NCBI RefSeq assembly: GCF_001591165.1
Contig: NZ_BCUG01000003.1
Location: 112,602 to 176,601, forward strand
Direction of reading: 5' to 3'
DNA: 64,000 nucleotides
Origin: Thauera butanivorans NBRC 103042
GTDB lineage: Bacteria > Pseudomonadota > Gammaproteobacteria > Burkholderiales > Rhodocyclaceae
Shown: in pieces, positions 50,498 through 59,934 of the stretch
Position numbering within the stretch: the first letter of the stretch is position 1
Layout of the letters: every line of letters begins with the position of its first letter
Notes under the pieces: model-generated
What the model saw: the letters and a program-made list of their open reading frames with translations, nothing else
Database searches by the model: none
Told to the model about the DNA's origin: nothing
Made by a program: the position numbers and the translations under genes

Positions 50498-51579
50498 GAC
50501 GACCTCGCCCGCCAGAACGGCGACACCGCCAGCCGCTTGTAGAACAGCAGCGCCAGCATGGCCAGCACGATCAGGTGCGGCAGGAACAGCCCGACGCCGA
50601 AGCTCATCCGCCCCTGCGCCACCCAGCCCTGGAACACCGAGATGGCATTGCTATAGACGAGATAGGTCAGCAGCGCGATCAGCAAGCCGTTGGCCCGCCC
50701 CGCGCGCGGATTGACGAAGGACAGCGGAATGGCGAGCAAGGCCAGCAGCAACGCGGACAGCGGCGCACCGAAGCGGCCCAGCAGTTCGCCCATGCTGCGC
50801 TTGTCGCCCTGCGCCAGCAGCAGCGCGGTGGGCAGCGCGCGGGTGCGCGACGGCTGGCTGACGGCCGGCTTCTGCTCCACCTGAACTTCGTAGCGTTCGA
50901 ACTCCATCACGCGGTATTCCGGCGTACCCGGCCGGCCGTCGTAGCGCCGCCCTTTCTCCAGCACCACGAAACGGCGCCCTTCCTCGTCGCTGCGCATGTA
51001 GCCTTCGGCCGACGCGATCACGACCAGGCCGCCATCGCGCGTCTCCTCGCTGACGAAGACGTTGCGCACCCGGCCATCCTCGCCGGCGCCGATCTCGACG
51101 AAGAACACGCGCTGGGCGCCGGAGGACTCGCGGAACACGCCGGGCGCGACACGCTGGGTATCGTCGCGGCTGTCGAGACGGTCGCGATATTCGCTGCTCT
51201 GCTGCTGCGCCCACGGCGTCAGGTACAGCGAACCGGCGCCGATCACGACCACCAGCGGCAGCGCGAACGTCAGCACCGGCCGTATCCAGGACGTCAGCGG
51301 CACGCCGGCCGCGAACCACACCACCATTTCCGAGTCGCGGTAGCTGCGCGACAGCGACACCAGGATGGCGATGAACAAGGTCAGCGTCAGCACCGTCGGC
51401 AACTGCGCCAGCGCACCGTAGCCGATCAGCGCCAGCACCGCTTCGGCCGGCACGCGGCCGCCGGCGGCCTGGCCGAGCAGGCGGATCAGCACGGTCGAGA
51501 TCAGGATCGCGAACAGTGCAACGAAAACCGCGGCGGCGGCGTGGGTGAATTCCCGCTGAAGGGCGCGGCGGAAGATCAT
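50494..51579 (-). CDS. lptF: LPS export ABC transporter permease LptF
   Basis: A 361-residue partner of LptG with the same six-helix plus periplasmic jellyroll plan. MIFRRALQREFTHAAAAVF opens the first helix; SLSRSYRDSEMVVWFAAG is the coupling helix that contacts the LptB ATPase. The ATG at 51579 is preferred to the far upstream frame start at 51861, which overlaps pepA. The genes are divergent from pepA-holC-valS, a conserved layout in beta- and gammaproteobacteria. Confidence 0.95.
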   Translation of the reverse strand: MIFRRALQREFTHAAAAVFVALFAILISTVLIRLLGQAAGGRVPAEAVLALIGYGALAQLPTVLTLTLFIAILVSLSRSYRDSEMVVWFAAGVPLTSWIRPVLTFALPLVVVIGAGSLYLTPWAQQQSSEYRDRLDSRDDTQRVAPGVFRESSGAQRVFFVEIGAGEDGRVRNVFVSEETRDGGLVVIASAEGYMRSDEEGRRFVVLEKGRRYDGRPGTPEYRVMEFERYEVQVEQKPAVSQPSRTRALPTALLLAQGDKRSMGELLGRFGAPLSALLLALLAIPLSFVNPRAGRANGLLIALLTYLVYSNAISVFQGWVAQGRMSFGVGLFLPHLIVLAMLALLFYKRLAVSPFWRARSS

Positions 51580-51733
51580 CGCGCGATAGGACCGATGGGC
51601 AAGAGAGGGTTGTGATGAAGGTTGCAGCCGCCGGCGGGAAGGGCCCGGCCGGAAGGCTTTTTGACGGGTTCCGGGCGAAGGCGCCATAATCGGCGGCAGT
51701 TCGCAAGACGCGTCTTCCCAAGGAAAAAAGCTG

Positions 51734-53233
51734 ATGGAATTTACCATAAAGACCGGCTCGCCGGCGAAGTCCAAGGCCGGCCTGCTGGTGCTCGGCGCCT
51801 TTGCCGACGGGGTTCTGCCCACCGCCACCGCTGCCGTCGATGCCGCCGCCGAAGGCCGCATCGCCCACTACCTGAAGCGCGGCGACCTGGACGACAAGGC
51901 CGGCGCCACGCTGCTGCTGGCCGAACTGCCCGGCACCCACGCCGAGCGCGTGCTGCTGGTCAGCCTGGGCAAGCAGGACGAATTCGGCGACAAGGCCTAC
52001 CGCGACGCGCTGACCGCCGCCGCCAAGGCGCTGGCCGCGACGCCGGCCAAGGACGCCGTCGTCACGCTGGCCGACCTCGCCGTCGGCGAACGCCCGCTGA
52101 GCTGGAAGATGCAGCAGGCCGCCCGCATCCTGGCCGACGGCGCCTACCGCTTCGATGCGCTCAAGTCCGGCAAGGACAAGAAAGACAAGAAGGAACGCGG
52201 CGCGCGCAAGCTGACGCTGCTGACCGCAACCGAACCGAGCGCCGAGCTCGACACCGCGGTGCGCTACGGCCACGCCATCGCCACCGGCATGGCGCTGGCG
52301 AAAGACCTCGGCAACCTGCCGGGCAACGTCTGCACCCCCACCCATCTCGCCGACACCGCCCAGGCGCTGGGCAAGCAGTACAAGTTCGACGTCGAAGTGC
52401 TCGAACGCGCCGACATGGAAAAGCTCGGCATGGGCTCCTTCCTGTCGGTGGCGCGCGGCTCGCACCAGCCGCCCAAGTTCATCGTCATGAACTACAAGGG
52501 CGGCAAATCCAGGGCCAGGCCGATCGTGCTGGTCGGCAAGGGCATCACCTTCGACACCGGCGGCATCTCGCTGAAGCCGGCCGCCGAGATGGACGAGATG
52601 AAGTACGACATGTGCGGCGCCGCCAGCGTGCTCGGCACCTTCAAGGCCATCGCCCGGATGGGCCTGCCGATCAACGTCGTCGGCCTGATCGCCGCCACCG
52701 AGAACATGCCCGGCGGCGGCGCCACCAAACCGGGCGACGTCGTCACCTCGCTGTCGGGCCAGACCATCGAAGTGCTCAACACCGACGCCGAAGGCCGCCT
52801 GGTGCTGTGCGACGCGCTGACCTACGCCGAGCGCTTCAAGCCCGAATGCGTGATCGACATCGCCACGCTGACCGGCGCCTGCGTCGTCGCCCTGGGCAAG
52901 ATCCCCAGCGGCCTGCTCGCCAACGACGACGAACTCGCCGCCGAACTGCTCAAGCGCGGCACCGACTCCGGCGACCGCGCCTGGCAGTTGCCGCTGTGGG
53001 ACGAGTACCAGGAACTGCTCAAGAGCAACTTTGCCGACATGGGCAACATCGGCGGGCGCTACGCCGGCACCATCACCGCGGCCTGCTTCCTGGCGCGCTT
53101 CACCAAGGCCTACAAGTGGGCCCACCTCGACATCGCCGGCACCGCCTGGCTGTCAGGCGACGCCAAGGGCGCGACCGGCCGGCCGGTGCCGCTGCTGTCC
53201 GAGTTCCTCGTCGGCCGCGCACGCGGCGACTGA
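51734..53233 (+). CDS. pepA: Leucyl aminopeptidase PepA
   Basis: A 499-residue M17 zinc/manganese aminopeptidase. The N-terminal macrodomain-like part is followed by the catalytic domain with VGKGITFDTGGISLKPA, the NTDAEGRLVLCD signature and GAPK-less C-terminal WAHLDIAGTAWL. In E. coli PepA also binds DNA in carAB regulation and plasmid dimer resolution. AAGGAAAAAAGC precedes the ATG. holC begins 11 bases after its stop. Confidence 0.96.
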   Translation: MEFTIKTGSPAKSKAGLLVLGAFADGVLPTATAAVDAAAEGRIAHYLKRGDLDDKAGATLLLAELPGTHAERVLLVSLGKQDEFGDKAYRDALTAAAKALAATPAKDAVVTLADLAVGERPLSWKMQQAARILADGAYRFDALKSGKDKKDKKERGARKLTLLTATEPSAELDTAVRYGHAIATGMALAKDLGNLPGNVCTPTHLADTAQALGKQYKFDVEVLERADMEKLGMGSFLSVARGSHQPPKFIVMNYKGGKSRARPIVLVGKGITFDTGGISLKPAAEMDEMKYDMCGAASVLGTFKAIARMGLPINVVGLIAATENMPGGGATKPGDVVTSLSGQTIEVLNTDAEGRLVLCDALTYAERFKPECVIDIATLTGACVVALGKIPSGLLANDDELAAELLKRGTDSGDRAWQLPLWDEYQELLKSNFADMGNIGGRYAGTITAACFLARFTKAYKWAHLDIAGTAWLSGDAKGATGRPVPLLSEFLVGRARGD

Positions 53234-53244
53234 ACGGCAGCGGA

Positions 53245-53685
53245 ATGGCGCCGAGCGTCCGCTTCTACCACAACACGCCCGACCGGCTCGCGCTCGCCTG
53301 CGAGCTGATCGGGCGCGCCTACGGCAGCGGGCGCAAGGTGGCGGTGCGCATGCCCGACGGCAACAGCGCGCGGGAACTCGACCGCATGCTGTGGCTGCGC
53401 GACACCCTCGCCTTCGTCCCGCACGTGCTGCGCGACTCCGAACTGGCCGCGGAAACGCCGGTCGTCATCGGCGAAGCCGTTCCCGCCGCCCCCTGGCCGC
53501 ATGCCGACACGCTGTTCAACCTCGCGCCGGATCTGCCGCCGGATTACCAGGACTTCAGGATCGTGATCGAAATCGTCGGCAAGACCGAAGCCGAACGCCA
53601 GCCCGCCCGCGCCCGCTGGGCGCAGTACCGCGAACAGGGACTGGAGCCGAAGGCCTTCGACGCCGAACGCAGGGTGGCGCTATGA
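53245..53685 (+). CDS. holC: DNA polymerase III subunit chi
   Basis: A 146-residue replication clamp-loader accessory protein that links the holoenzyme to SSB. The chi core is visible: VRFYHNTPDRLALACELIGRAY, DRMLWLRDTLAFVPH, NLAPDLPPDYQDF and the closing ARARWAQYREQGLEP. Its place between pepA and valS is the classical one. Its stop overlaps the start of the following small gene (ATGA). Confidence 0.95.
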   Translation: MAPSVRFYHNTPDRLALACELIGRAYGSGRKVAVRMPDGNSARELDRMLWLRDTLAFVPHVLRDSELAAETPVVIGEAVPAAPWPHADTLFNLAPDLPPDYQDFRIVIEIVGKTEAERQPARARWAQYREQGLEPKAFDAERRVAL

Positions 53686-54278
53686 AGGACTGGCTGCCGC
53701 TGCCCCCCGACGAAGAACTCGAACGCGCCGACGACCTGCTGGACCAGGCGGACGCCTTGCTGGGCCGCCATCGCGCGGCCAGGCCAGCGAATGAAGCCGG
53801 CGCCCCTACCCCGCCCAGCCCCGCAGACGCCGATTCCACCGATCTTCCCATCCTCACCGAGGTCGTCGATCCATCCGAGCTGCCGCTGGGCTGGAGCGAA
53901 CGGGATCCCGATCCCCTGATCTTCGACTCGCCGCCCGCAGAAAAGGCAGCGCCAGTCGAAGCCCCCCCGGCGCATGCGCCCCCCCCGCCTGCCCCCGCCT
54001 TCTCAGCGGCCGAATCGGCAGTCACGACCGAAGATCGCGTCGCCTACCAGATCGCCGAACGCCTGATCGAGCTCGATACCCTGATCGCACGCAGCATCAA
54101 CGACTGGATGGATCAGGAATTTCCGCAGATTCTGCAGCGCGAACTCGACAACCTCAGCGAGCGCCTGCAGGTCGAACTCCAGGCCCACCTGCGCGCCACG
54201 CTGCAGCCCGAGCTGTCGGCCCACATCAGCCGCCAGATGGAACGCAGTCCGGATCTCCCGCCGCCGCTGCGAAGCTGA
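53682..54278 (+). CDS. Uncharacterised Pro-rich protein coupled to holC
   Basis: A 198-residue protein. Residues 1-35 are helical and acidic (LPPDEELERADDLLDQADALLG); 36-115 are a low-complexity Pro/Ala/Asp linker with a run of prolines; 120-190 are a long amphipathic helix region (AYQIAERLIELDTLIARSI, then LQRELDNLSERLQVELQAHL). No domain is recognised. Four-base overlap with holC implies coupled translation, so it may bind the clamp loader or act in replication, but this is context only. Confidence 0.75.
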   Translation: MKDWLPLPPDEELERADDLLDQADALLGRHRAARPANEAGAPTPPSPADADSTDLPILTEVVDPSELPLGWSERDPDPLIFDSPPAEKAAPVEAPPAHAPPPPAPAFSAAESAVTTEDRVAYQIAERLIELDTLIARSINDWMDQEFPQILQRELDNLSERLQVELQAHLRATLQPELSAHISRQMERSPDLPPPLRS

Positions 54279-54328
54279 ACCGCCGCCCTCCAGCGAGCGA
54301 AACCCTCCCCACAGGATGGGTAGTCCCC

Positions 54329-54422
54329 GTAGGATGGGTAGAGCCGCAGGCGAAACCCATCATCACCAGCCGGGCCCTCATACCGCCACCGATGGGTTTC
54401 GCTTGCGCTCTACCCATCCTAC
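54329..54422. repeat. Near-perfect 32-bp inverted repeat (type B dispersed repeat)
   Basis: 54329-54361 (starting GTAGGATGGGTAGAGC) and 54391-54422 (ending CTCTACCCATCCTAC) are near-perfect reverse complements around a 29-base loop. A partial extra copy (AGGATGGGTAG) lies at 54313. The unit matches the type B repeat at 20.82 kb. It lies between the holC-linked gene and valS. Confidence 0.85.
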
Positions 54423-54473
54423 CCCCACTACCCGCCACCCCACGCGCCCGCCGGGCGCGGCGGGCGCATCCGC

Positions 54474-54479
54474 TATAAT
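54474..54479 (+). promoter_or_regulatory. -10 element upstream of valS
   Basis: A perfect TATAAT lies 31 bases before the valS start. No good -35 hexamer is found at 16-18 bases upstream in this very GC-rich stretch. Confidence 0.45.
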
Positions 54480-54510
54480 CCGCGCTTTGCCTTCACGCGC
54501 GTAAAACAAC

Positions 54511-57381
54511 ATGGAACTGGCCAAAAGCTTCGAGCCCGCCGACATCGAACGTCGCTGGTACCCCGAATGGGAATCCCGCGGCTACTTCGACGCCGGCCTC
54601 GACAAGTCGAACCCCAACGCCTTCTGCATCCTGCTGCCGCCGCCCAACGTCACCGGCACGCTGCACATGGGGCACGGCTTCAACCAGACGATCATGGACG
54701 CGCTGACGCGCTACCACCGCATGCGCGGCGACAACACGCTGTGGCAGCCCGGCACCGACCACGCCGGCATCGCCACCCAGATCGTCGTCGAACGCCAGCT
54801 CGACGCCCAGGGCATCAGCCGCCACGACCTCGGCCGCGAGAAGTTCCTCGAGAAGGTCTGGGAGTGGAAGGAATACTCCGGCGGCAGCATCACCGGCCAG
54901 ATGCGCCGCCTCGGCACCAGCCCGGACTGGAAGCGCGAACGCTTCACGATGGACGCCGGCCTGTCGAAAACCGTCACCGAAACCTTCGTGCGCCTGTACA
55001 ACGAAGGCCTGATCTACCGCGGCAAGCGCCTGGTCAACTGGGACCCCAAGCTCGGCACCGCGGTGTCCGACCTCGAAGTCGTGCAGGAAGAAGAGGACGG
55101 CAAGCTCTACCACATCCTCTACCCCTTCACCGACGGCCCGGCCGGCGGACTGCGCGGCCTCACCGTCGCCACCACCCGCCCGGAAACCCTGCTCGGCGAC
55201 GTCGCGGTGATGGTGCATCCGGAAGACGAGCGCTACGCCGCGCTGGTCGGCAAGACCGTCGAACTGCCGCTGACCGGCCGTCGCATCCCGATCATCGCCG
55301 ACGACTACGTCGACCGCGAATTCGGCACCGGCTGCGTCAAGGTCACGCCCGCGCACGACTTCAACGACTACGCCGTGGGCCAGCGCCACGGCCTCGACAT
55401 GATCGTCGTGCTGACGCTGGCCGGCGCGGTGCCGGCCGAAGCCGAAGTGTTCGACACCGCCGGCCAGGCCAAGGGCCACATCGCCATGCCGGCCTCGGTC
55501 GCCGGGCTGGACCGCGTGCCGGCACGCGAGAAGGTCGTCGCCGAACTCGAGGCTGCCGGCCTGCTGGTCGAAGCCAAGGCGCACAAGCTGATGGTGCCGC
55601 GCGGCGACCGCACCGGCGTCGTCATCGAGCCGATGCTGACCGACCAGTGGTTCGTCGCCATGAGCAAGGCGGGCGCGGACGGCAGGAGCATCACCCAGAA
55701 GGCGCTGGAATGCGTGTCCTCGGGCGAGATCAGGTTCTACCCCGAGAACTGGGTCAACACCTACAACCAGTGGCTGAACAACATCCAGGATTGGTGCATC
55801 TCGCGCCAGCTGTGGTGGGGCCACCAGATTCCGGCCTGGTACGGCACCGACGGCCAATGCTGGGTCGCCCACGACGAAGCCGAAGCACGCGCGCTGGCCG
55901 ACAAGGACGGCTACACCGGCGCGCTGCGCCGCGACGAGGACGTGCTCGACACCTGGTATTCGTCCGCGCTGTGGCCATTCTCGACGCTGGACTGGACGCC
56001 CGAATGGCCGGCCAGGAGCAACGACGCGCTCGACCTCTACCTGCCGTCCACGGTGCTCGTCACCGGCTTCGACATCATCTTCTTCTGGGTCGCCCGCATG
56101 GTCATGATGACCAAGCACATCACCGGCAAGATCCCGTTCAAGCACGTCTACGTGCACGGCCTGATCCGCGACGCGGAAGGCCAGAAGATGAGCAAGTCCA
56201 AAGGCAACGTGCTCGATCCGATCGACCTCATCGACGGCATCGGCATCGACGAACTGGTCGCCAAGCGCACTTTCGGCCTGATGAACCCGAAGCAGGCGCA
56301 GAGCATCGAGAAGAAGACGCGCAAGGAATTCCCCACCGGCATCCCCGCCTTCGGCACCGACGCGCTGCGCTTCACCTTCGCCAGCCTCGCCAGCCCGGGC
56401 CGCGACATCAAGTTCGACCTGTCGCGCTGCGAGGGCTACCGCAACTTCTGCAACAAGCTGTGGAACGCCACCCGCTTCGTGCTGATGAACACCGAAGGCC
56501 AGGACTGCGGCCTGGGCGAAGGCGTCGCCTGCACGCCCGAGGTGCTCGACTTCTCCTTCGCCGACCGCTGGATCGTCTCCCGCCTGCAGCGCACCGAAGC
56601 CGAAGTCGCCACCCAGTTCGAAGCCTACCGTTTCGACCTCGTCGCCCGCGCGGTGTATGAATTCGTCTGGGACGAGTACTGCGACTGGTACCTGGAACTG
56701 GCCAAGGTGCAGATCCAGACCGGCACCCCGGCCCAGCAACGCGCCACCCGCCGCACCCTGCTGCGCGTGCTCGAAACCGTGCTGCGCCTGGCCCACCCGC
56801 TGATCCCCTTCATCACCGAGGAGCTGTGGCAGACCGTGGCGCCGCTGGCCGCACGCAAGGACGCCGACAGCCTGATGCTGGCCCGCTACCCGCAGGCCGA
56901 CGCCGCTCGCATCGACGAAGCGGCGGAAGCGAAAGTCGCCGAACTGAAAGCGCTGATCCACGCCTGCCGCAACCTGCGCGGCGAGATGAACATCTCGCCC
57001 GCCCAGCGCCTGCCGCTGGTCGTCGCCGGCGACAAGGTCGTGCTGGCGCAGTACGCGCCCTACCTCGCCGGCCTCGCCAAGCTTGCCGAGGTGCAGATCG
57101 TCGACGAGATCGGTGCCGACGAGCTCGCACCGGTCGCGGTCGCCGGCGAAACCCGCCTGATGCTGAAGGTGGAAATCGACGTCGCCGCCGAGCGCGAACG
57201 CCTGGGCAAGGAAATCGCCCGGCTCGAAGGCGAGATCGCCAAGGCCGAAGGCAAACTCGGCAACGCCAGCTTCGTCGACCGCGCCCCTGCCGCCGTCGTA
57301 CAGCAGGAACGCGACCGCCTGGCCGGCTTCAAGGCCACGGTAGACAAGCTGAAACCGCAGTTGGCGAAGCTGGGCGGCTGA
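54511..57381 (+). CDS. valS: Valyl-tRNA synthetase
   Basis: A 956-residue class I synthetase. The HIGH-like motif is within [15 protein letters not shown]; the CP1 editing domain (about 195-340, with [10 protein letters not shown]) removes misacylated threonine; [13 protein letters not shown] is the KMSKS loop. The anticodon-binding helical domain and a C-terminal coiled coil (about 888-955) complete the normal architecture. It has its own -10 element and is preceded by a palindromic repeat rather than coupled to holC. Confidence 0.98.
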   Translation: MELAKSFEPADIERRWYPEWESRGYFDAGLDKSNPNAFCILLPPPNVTGTLHMGHGFNQTIMDALTRYHRMRGDNTLWQPGTDHAGIATQIVVERQLDAQGISRHDLGREKFLEKVWEWKEYSGGSITGQMRRLGTSPDWKRERFTMDAGLSKTVTETFVRLYNEGLIYRGKRLVNWDPKLGTAVSDLEVVQEEEDGKLYHILYPFTDGPAGGLRGLTVATTRPETLLGDVAVMVHPEDERYAALVGKTVELPLTGRRIPIIADDYVDREFGTGCVKVTPAHDFNDYAVGQRHGLDMIVVLTLAGAVPAEAEVFDTAGQAKGHIAMPASVAGLDRVPAREKVVAELEAAGLLVEAKAHKLMVPRGDRTGVVIEPMLTDQWFVAMSKAGADGRSITQKALECVSSGEIRFYPENWVNTYNQWLNNIQDWCISRQLWWGHQIPAWYGTDGQCWVAHDEAEARALADKDGYTGALRRDEDVLDTWYSSALWPFSTLDWTPEWPARSNDALDLYLPSTVLVTGFDIIFFWVARMVMMTKHITGKIPFKHVYVHGLIRDAEGQKMSKSKGNVLDPIDLIDGIGIDELVAKRTFGLMNPKQAQSIEKKTRKEFPTGIPAFGTDALRFTFASLASPGRDIKFDLSRCEGYRNFCNKLWNATRFVLMNTEGQDCGLGEGVACTPEVLDFSFADRWIVSRLQRTEAEVATQFEAYRFDLVARAVYEFVWDEYCDWYLELAKVQIQTGTPAQQRATRRTLLRVLETVLRLAHPLIPFITEELWQTVAPLAARKDADSLMLARYPQADAARIDEAAEAKVAELKALIHACRNLRGEMNISPAQRLPLVVAGDKVVLAQYAPYLAGLAKLAEVQIVDEIGADELAPVAVAGETRLMLKVEIDVAAERERLGKEIARLEGEIAKAEGKLGNASFVDRAPAAVVQQERDRLAGFKATVDKLKPQLAKLGG

Positions 57382-57404
57382 GCCGTATCGGCTTCAGGGC
57401 CTGA

Positions 57405-57442
57405 CGGAAACGGCAGCGAGATTGATTTCGCTGCCGTTTCCG
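57405..57442 (+). terminator. Hairpin terminator after valS
   Basis: A perfect 15-bp stem (57405-57419 with 57428-57442) with an eight-base loop starts 24 bases after the valS stop. The following T-run is weak (CTTTGCTCC), but stem strength suggests a terminator. Confidence 0.75.
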
Positions 57443-57567
57443 CTTTGCTCCCAGGAGGCGACAGCGCCATGCAGAGGCATGATTTTTCGCCCGATCAAGC
57501 CAATGCAAGCATTTACGCCGGCACCCGGACGCCTGTAGCGCGCCTTCGTTCCATCTGAACCCTGTGC

Positions 57568-58959
57568 TCAGTTTTCCATGGCTTTCAGCTCGGCGAGAAA
57601 CCGCTGCTGCTGCGCACCTTCGCGCCGGCTTTGCTGTATCTGCGCCCCGAGATTGTCGATCTCACGACGCTTGGCAGCCAACTGCTCGTTATTGGCCCTG
57701 AACACACTCTGTTGCTCCTGGCGCTTTTTCTGCAGTTCGGCGTTCAGTGCTTCAATCGCCTCATTCAACTGCCCGCTTATGCCATCACGGCTGCTCCTAT
57801 GTGTGGCGTCCAGTTCCTGGCGAATGGCGCTGATTTTCTCCTGGTAAACCGTATTGGCCTGCGCCATCAGCTCCCTGCGCTGGCTGGACAACGCCGCTTC
57901 CTGTTCCCTCAACTGTGCCTGGCGTTCGCGGAATGAAGCCTCCAGCCCCGCCAACTCGGTACGTAGCGTTTCATCGGCACTGGCTTTGTAACGGGTGAAA
58001 TCCGCCGCACTCTGGCGTTTGCGCGCCGCGGAAATGTCCGTATTGTATGCGTCGCGCAACTGCTTGCGCTGGACCGCTGCAGCCTGCTGCAGCTCCTTTC
58101 CCTGCGCCTGCAGTTCAGCAACCTTCAGCCGGTAATCCTTGTCCAGTTCCGCAATACGTGCATCCAGCTCCTTCTTGGGCTCAGCGCCTTTTTCCCTGAG
58201 AGCAGCCTGCAGTTCCTGTCCGGCAGCCTGGTTTTCCTGGTTAGCCTTGTTGCGCAACACTGTCTGTTCCTGATGAATGCGCTGCTGCTCGTCATTCAGC
58301 GCTGCCATCACTTGCCGGTTCTCTTCCTGGATCTTCTGGTTCAGCGCGTTCCACTCCCCAATCATCGTCTGCCACCGGGATTCATCGGCGCCAATCTGTT
58401 CTGCACGTTTTTCAAGCGATGCCTCGGCAGCGGCCACCAGACGCTTGTAGTCCGAACTGCCGACAATGACATGTTTCGCTCCATGAGCATCAGCAGGTTT
58501 CCCGGCAAAGAAATTGGGAGCCTGTTCGTGCGAGAACATGCTCATCCATTCCTCCCCACGGAGAACTGAGCTGGCTACGCCGATAACAAGAGCATCATCA
58601 CCTTTCCTGGCGATGCGCTTGAGGATCACATGCTCGTCAAGCGTGCCCAGGCTCTCGTACAGATCAGCCTTTGGAGAAACCTCCGCACGGAAGCGGTAGC
58701 GGCGCTGCGGCTCGACCTTGGTGCCGACATCGTCTTCGGCTTCGATCTTGAAACTCTCGACCTGCCAGGCATTGGGGATGTCTGCGGCGAACTGCGATTT
58801 CAGGTCAGGGCCGCTTTTGCCGCAGGCCGCAAGACCCAGCACGCCTATTCCGAAAGCAAGTCTCCGGAACCAGCGACGGATGATCGTCGTATCACTGAAT
58901 CGGGTTCGTCCAGCCAGCCGTATCTGAATCGCAGGGCAAGCACGTAGATTGTTTGTCAT
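57568..58959 (-). CDS. Coiled-coil lipoprotein of unknown function
   Basis: A 463-residue predicted lipoprotein: a long basic N-region, a hydrophobic stretch (LAFGIGVLG) and lipobox LAAC with C46 as acylation site. Residues 50-165 form a globular part; 170-460 are a nearly unbroken Gln/Glu/Ala-rich coiled coil. GGAGAG precedes the ATG at 58959. The region is less GC-rich than its surroundings, so it may be acquired. I do not recognise the family; it could be an envelope scaffold. Confidence 0.75.
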   Translation of the reverse strand: MTNNLRACPAIQIRLAGRTRFSDTTIIRRWFRRLAFGIGVLGLAACGKSGPDLKSQFAADIPNAWQVESFKIEAEDDVGTKVEPQRRYRFRAEVSPKADLYESLGTLDEHVILKRIARKGDDALVIGVASSVLRGEEWMSMFSHEQAPNFFAGKPADAHGAKHVIVGSSDYKRLVAAAEASLEKRAEQIGADESRWQTMIGEWNALNQKIQEENRQVMAALNDEQQRIHQEQTVLRNKANQENQAAGQELQAALREKGAEPKKELDARIAELDKDYRLKVAELQAQGKELQQAAAVQRKQLRDAYNTDISAARKRQSAADFTRYKASADETLRTELAGLEASFRERQAQLREQEAALSSQRRELMAQANTVYQEKISAIRQELDATHRSSRDGISGQLNEAIEALNAELQKKRQEQQSVFRANNEQLAAKRREIDNLGAQIQQSRREGAQQQRFLAELKAMEN

Positions 58960-59043
58960 GGGGACTCTCCGCTGGCACAGATACAGCAGTGGAAGACAAG
59001 ACAGCAGGCCGGGCAAGGCACTCGGAAACTGCGGCTCGTGGTT

Positions 59044-59072
59044 TATGTATCATAGTGTTACATCGACCGCAA
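59044..59072 (-). promoter_or_regulatory. Candidate promoter for the lipoprotein gene
   Basis: Read on the minus strand: TTGCGG (59067-59072), 17 bases, TACATA (59044-59049), about 85 bases before the start. A TATGAT also overlaps the spacer. Confidence 0.4.
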
Positions 59073-59127
59073 GCAGCTTTCAGAGCCGATGAAAAGATGG
59101 AAATCCATGTTGAAAGCAGCGCATCGT

Positions 59128-59564
59128 CAACATCGGCGTGCTGGAGCTGGCATGGGTTTCCGCGACCGCCCTGGGGCCGGGCGACACGCACTTCATCCAT
59201 ACGCCGGGTGCGGCATCCTGCATACCAAACAGCCCTTGAGCAGGCGCCAGGGCCTGCAACTGAAGTCGATGCGCAGGCCGACCCCTCGCTTTACATAGCA
59301 CAAGTCAGGTCGAGGCCAGCATCTGCATGTGGGCGACCCGGGCTTGCCGAGCGACGGCACACGGATTCGCGTGACTGCGCAGGGCGATGAGCCTGTCGAA
59401 CCTGCCTTGCTCGGCGGACGGCCCTTTCATCATGGACACCGTCCGAGCGGCTGCAGCAAGCCAAGCGCGATTTCGTTTTCGGCCGCACGGGGCATGTTCT
59501 GGGCATGGAAACGGAACGGGCCGGCCGCATCACCGGCCAGCCCGTTCCGCATTCAGCAGCCTGA
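59128..59564 (+). pseudogene. Pirin-family pseudogene (frameshifted, N-terminally truncated)
   Basis: Pieces resembling pirin appear in order in different frames of the plus strand: LGPGDTHFIH (from 59173), then AGCGILHTKQPLSRRQGLQL (from about 59201), then LPSDGTRIRVTAQGDEPVEP, then DGPFIMDT (near 59417-59440) and finally LQQAKRDFVFGRTGHVLG. At least three frame changes are needed to join them, and no start or cupin N-terminal half is found. I read this as a decayed pirin gene. The end is uncertain because the last frame runs through the tusA hairpin. Confidence 0.6.
59512..59549 (-). terminator. Hairpin downstream of tusA
   Basis: Arms 59512-59526 and 59535-59549 form a 15-bp stem with one mismatch and an eight-base loop. 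It lies 26 bases beyond the tusA stop on the minus strand; the following T content (GTTTCC) is modest. Confidence 0.6.
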
Positions 59565-59574
59565 AGTGGAAGCT

Positions 59575-59805
59575 TTACTTGCGCTTCAGGAAGAACTCGA
59601 AAGCCTTGTCCGCCGTTTCACCCTGCTGCAGCAAGGGGTTGCCGGTCTGCTTGGCGAAGGCCTGAAAATCCTTGGCCGAGCCCGGGTCGGTCGCCACCAC
59701 GCGCAGTACCTGGCCCGATTGCATCTCGGCCAGCGCCTTCTTTGCGCGCAGGATCGGCAGCGGACAGTTCAGGCCGCGCGCATCCACTTCCTTGTCGAAA
59801 TCCAT
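59575..59805 (-). CDS. TusA-family sulfur carrier protein
   Basis: A 76-residue TusA/SirA-like protein with the CPLP signature (active Cys14 in LNCPLPILRAKKAL), the ATDPGSAKDF block and a C-terminal FEFFLKRK strand. TusA carries persulfide sulfur for tRNA thiolation and cofactor synthesis; paralogues serve other sulfur routes. Its neighbour moaC (61.5 kb) belongs to molybdenum cofactor synthesis, which also needs sulfur transfer, but they are not in one operon. Confidence 0.92.
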   Translation of the reverse strand: MDFDKEVDARGLNCPLPILRAKKALAEMQSGQVLRVVATDPGSAKDFQAFAKQTGNPLLQQGETADKAFEFFLKRK

Positions 59806-59934
59806 CCTGTGTCCTCGCTTGCGTCGATATCAGTTTTTTGAATGGCTCGCCATTCTAGTGGATGCCCGCCCGGCCCGAAAGAATGCGCAGCAGGGCAGGC
59901 GATGCCCGCCCATCGAATCCGTCACGGCGGGAAC

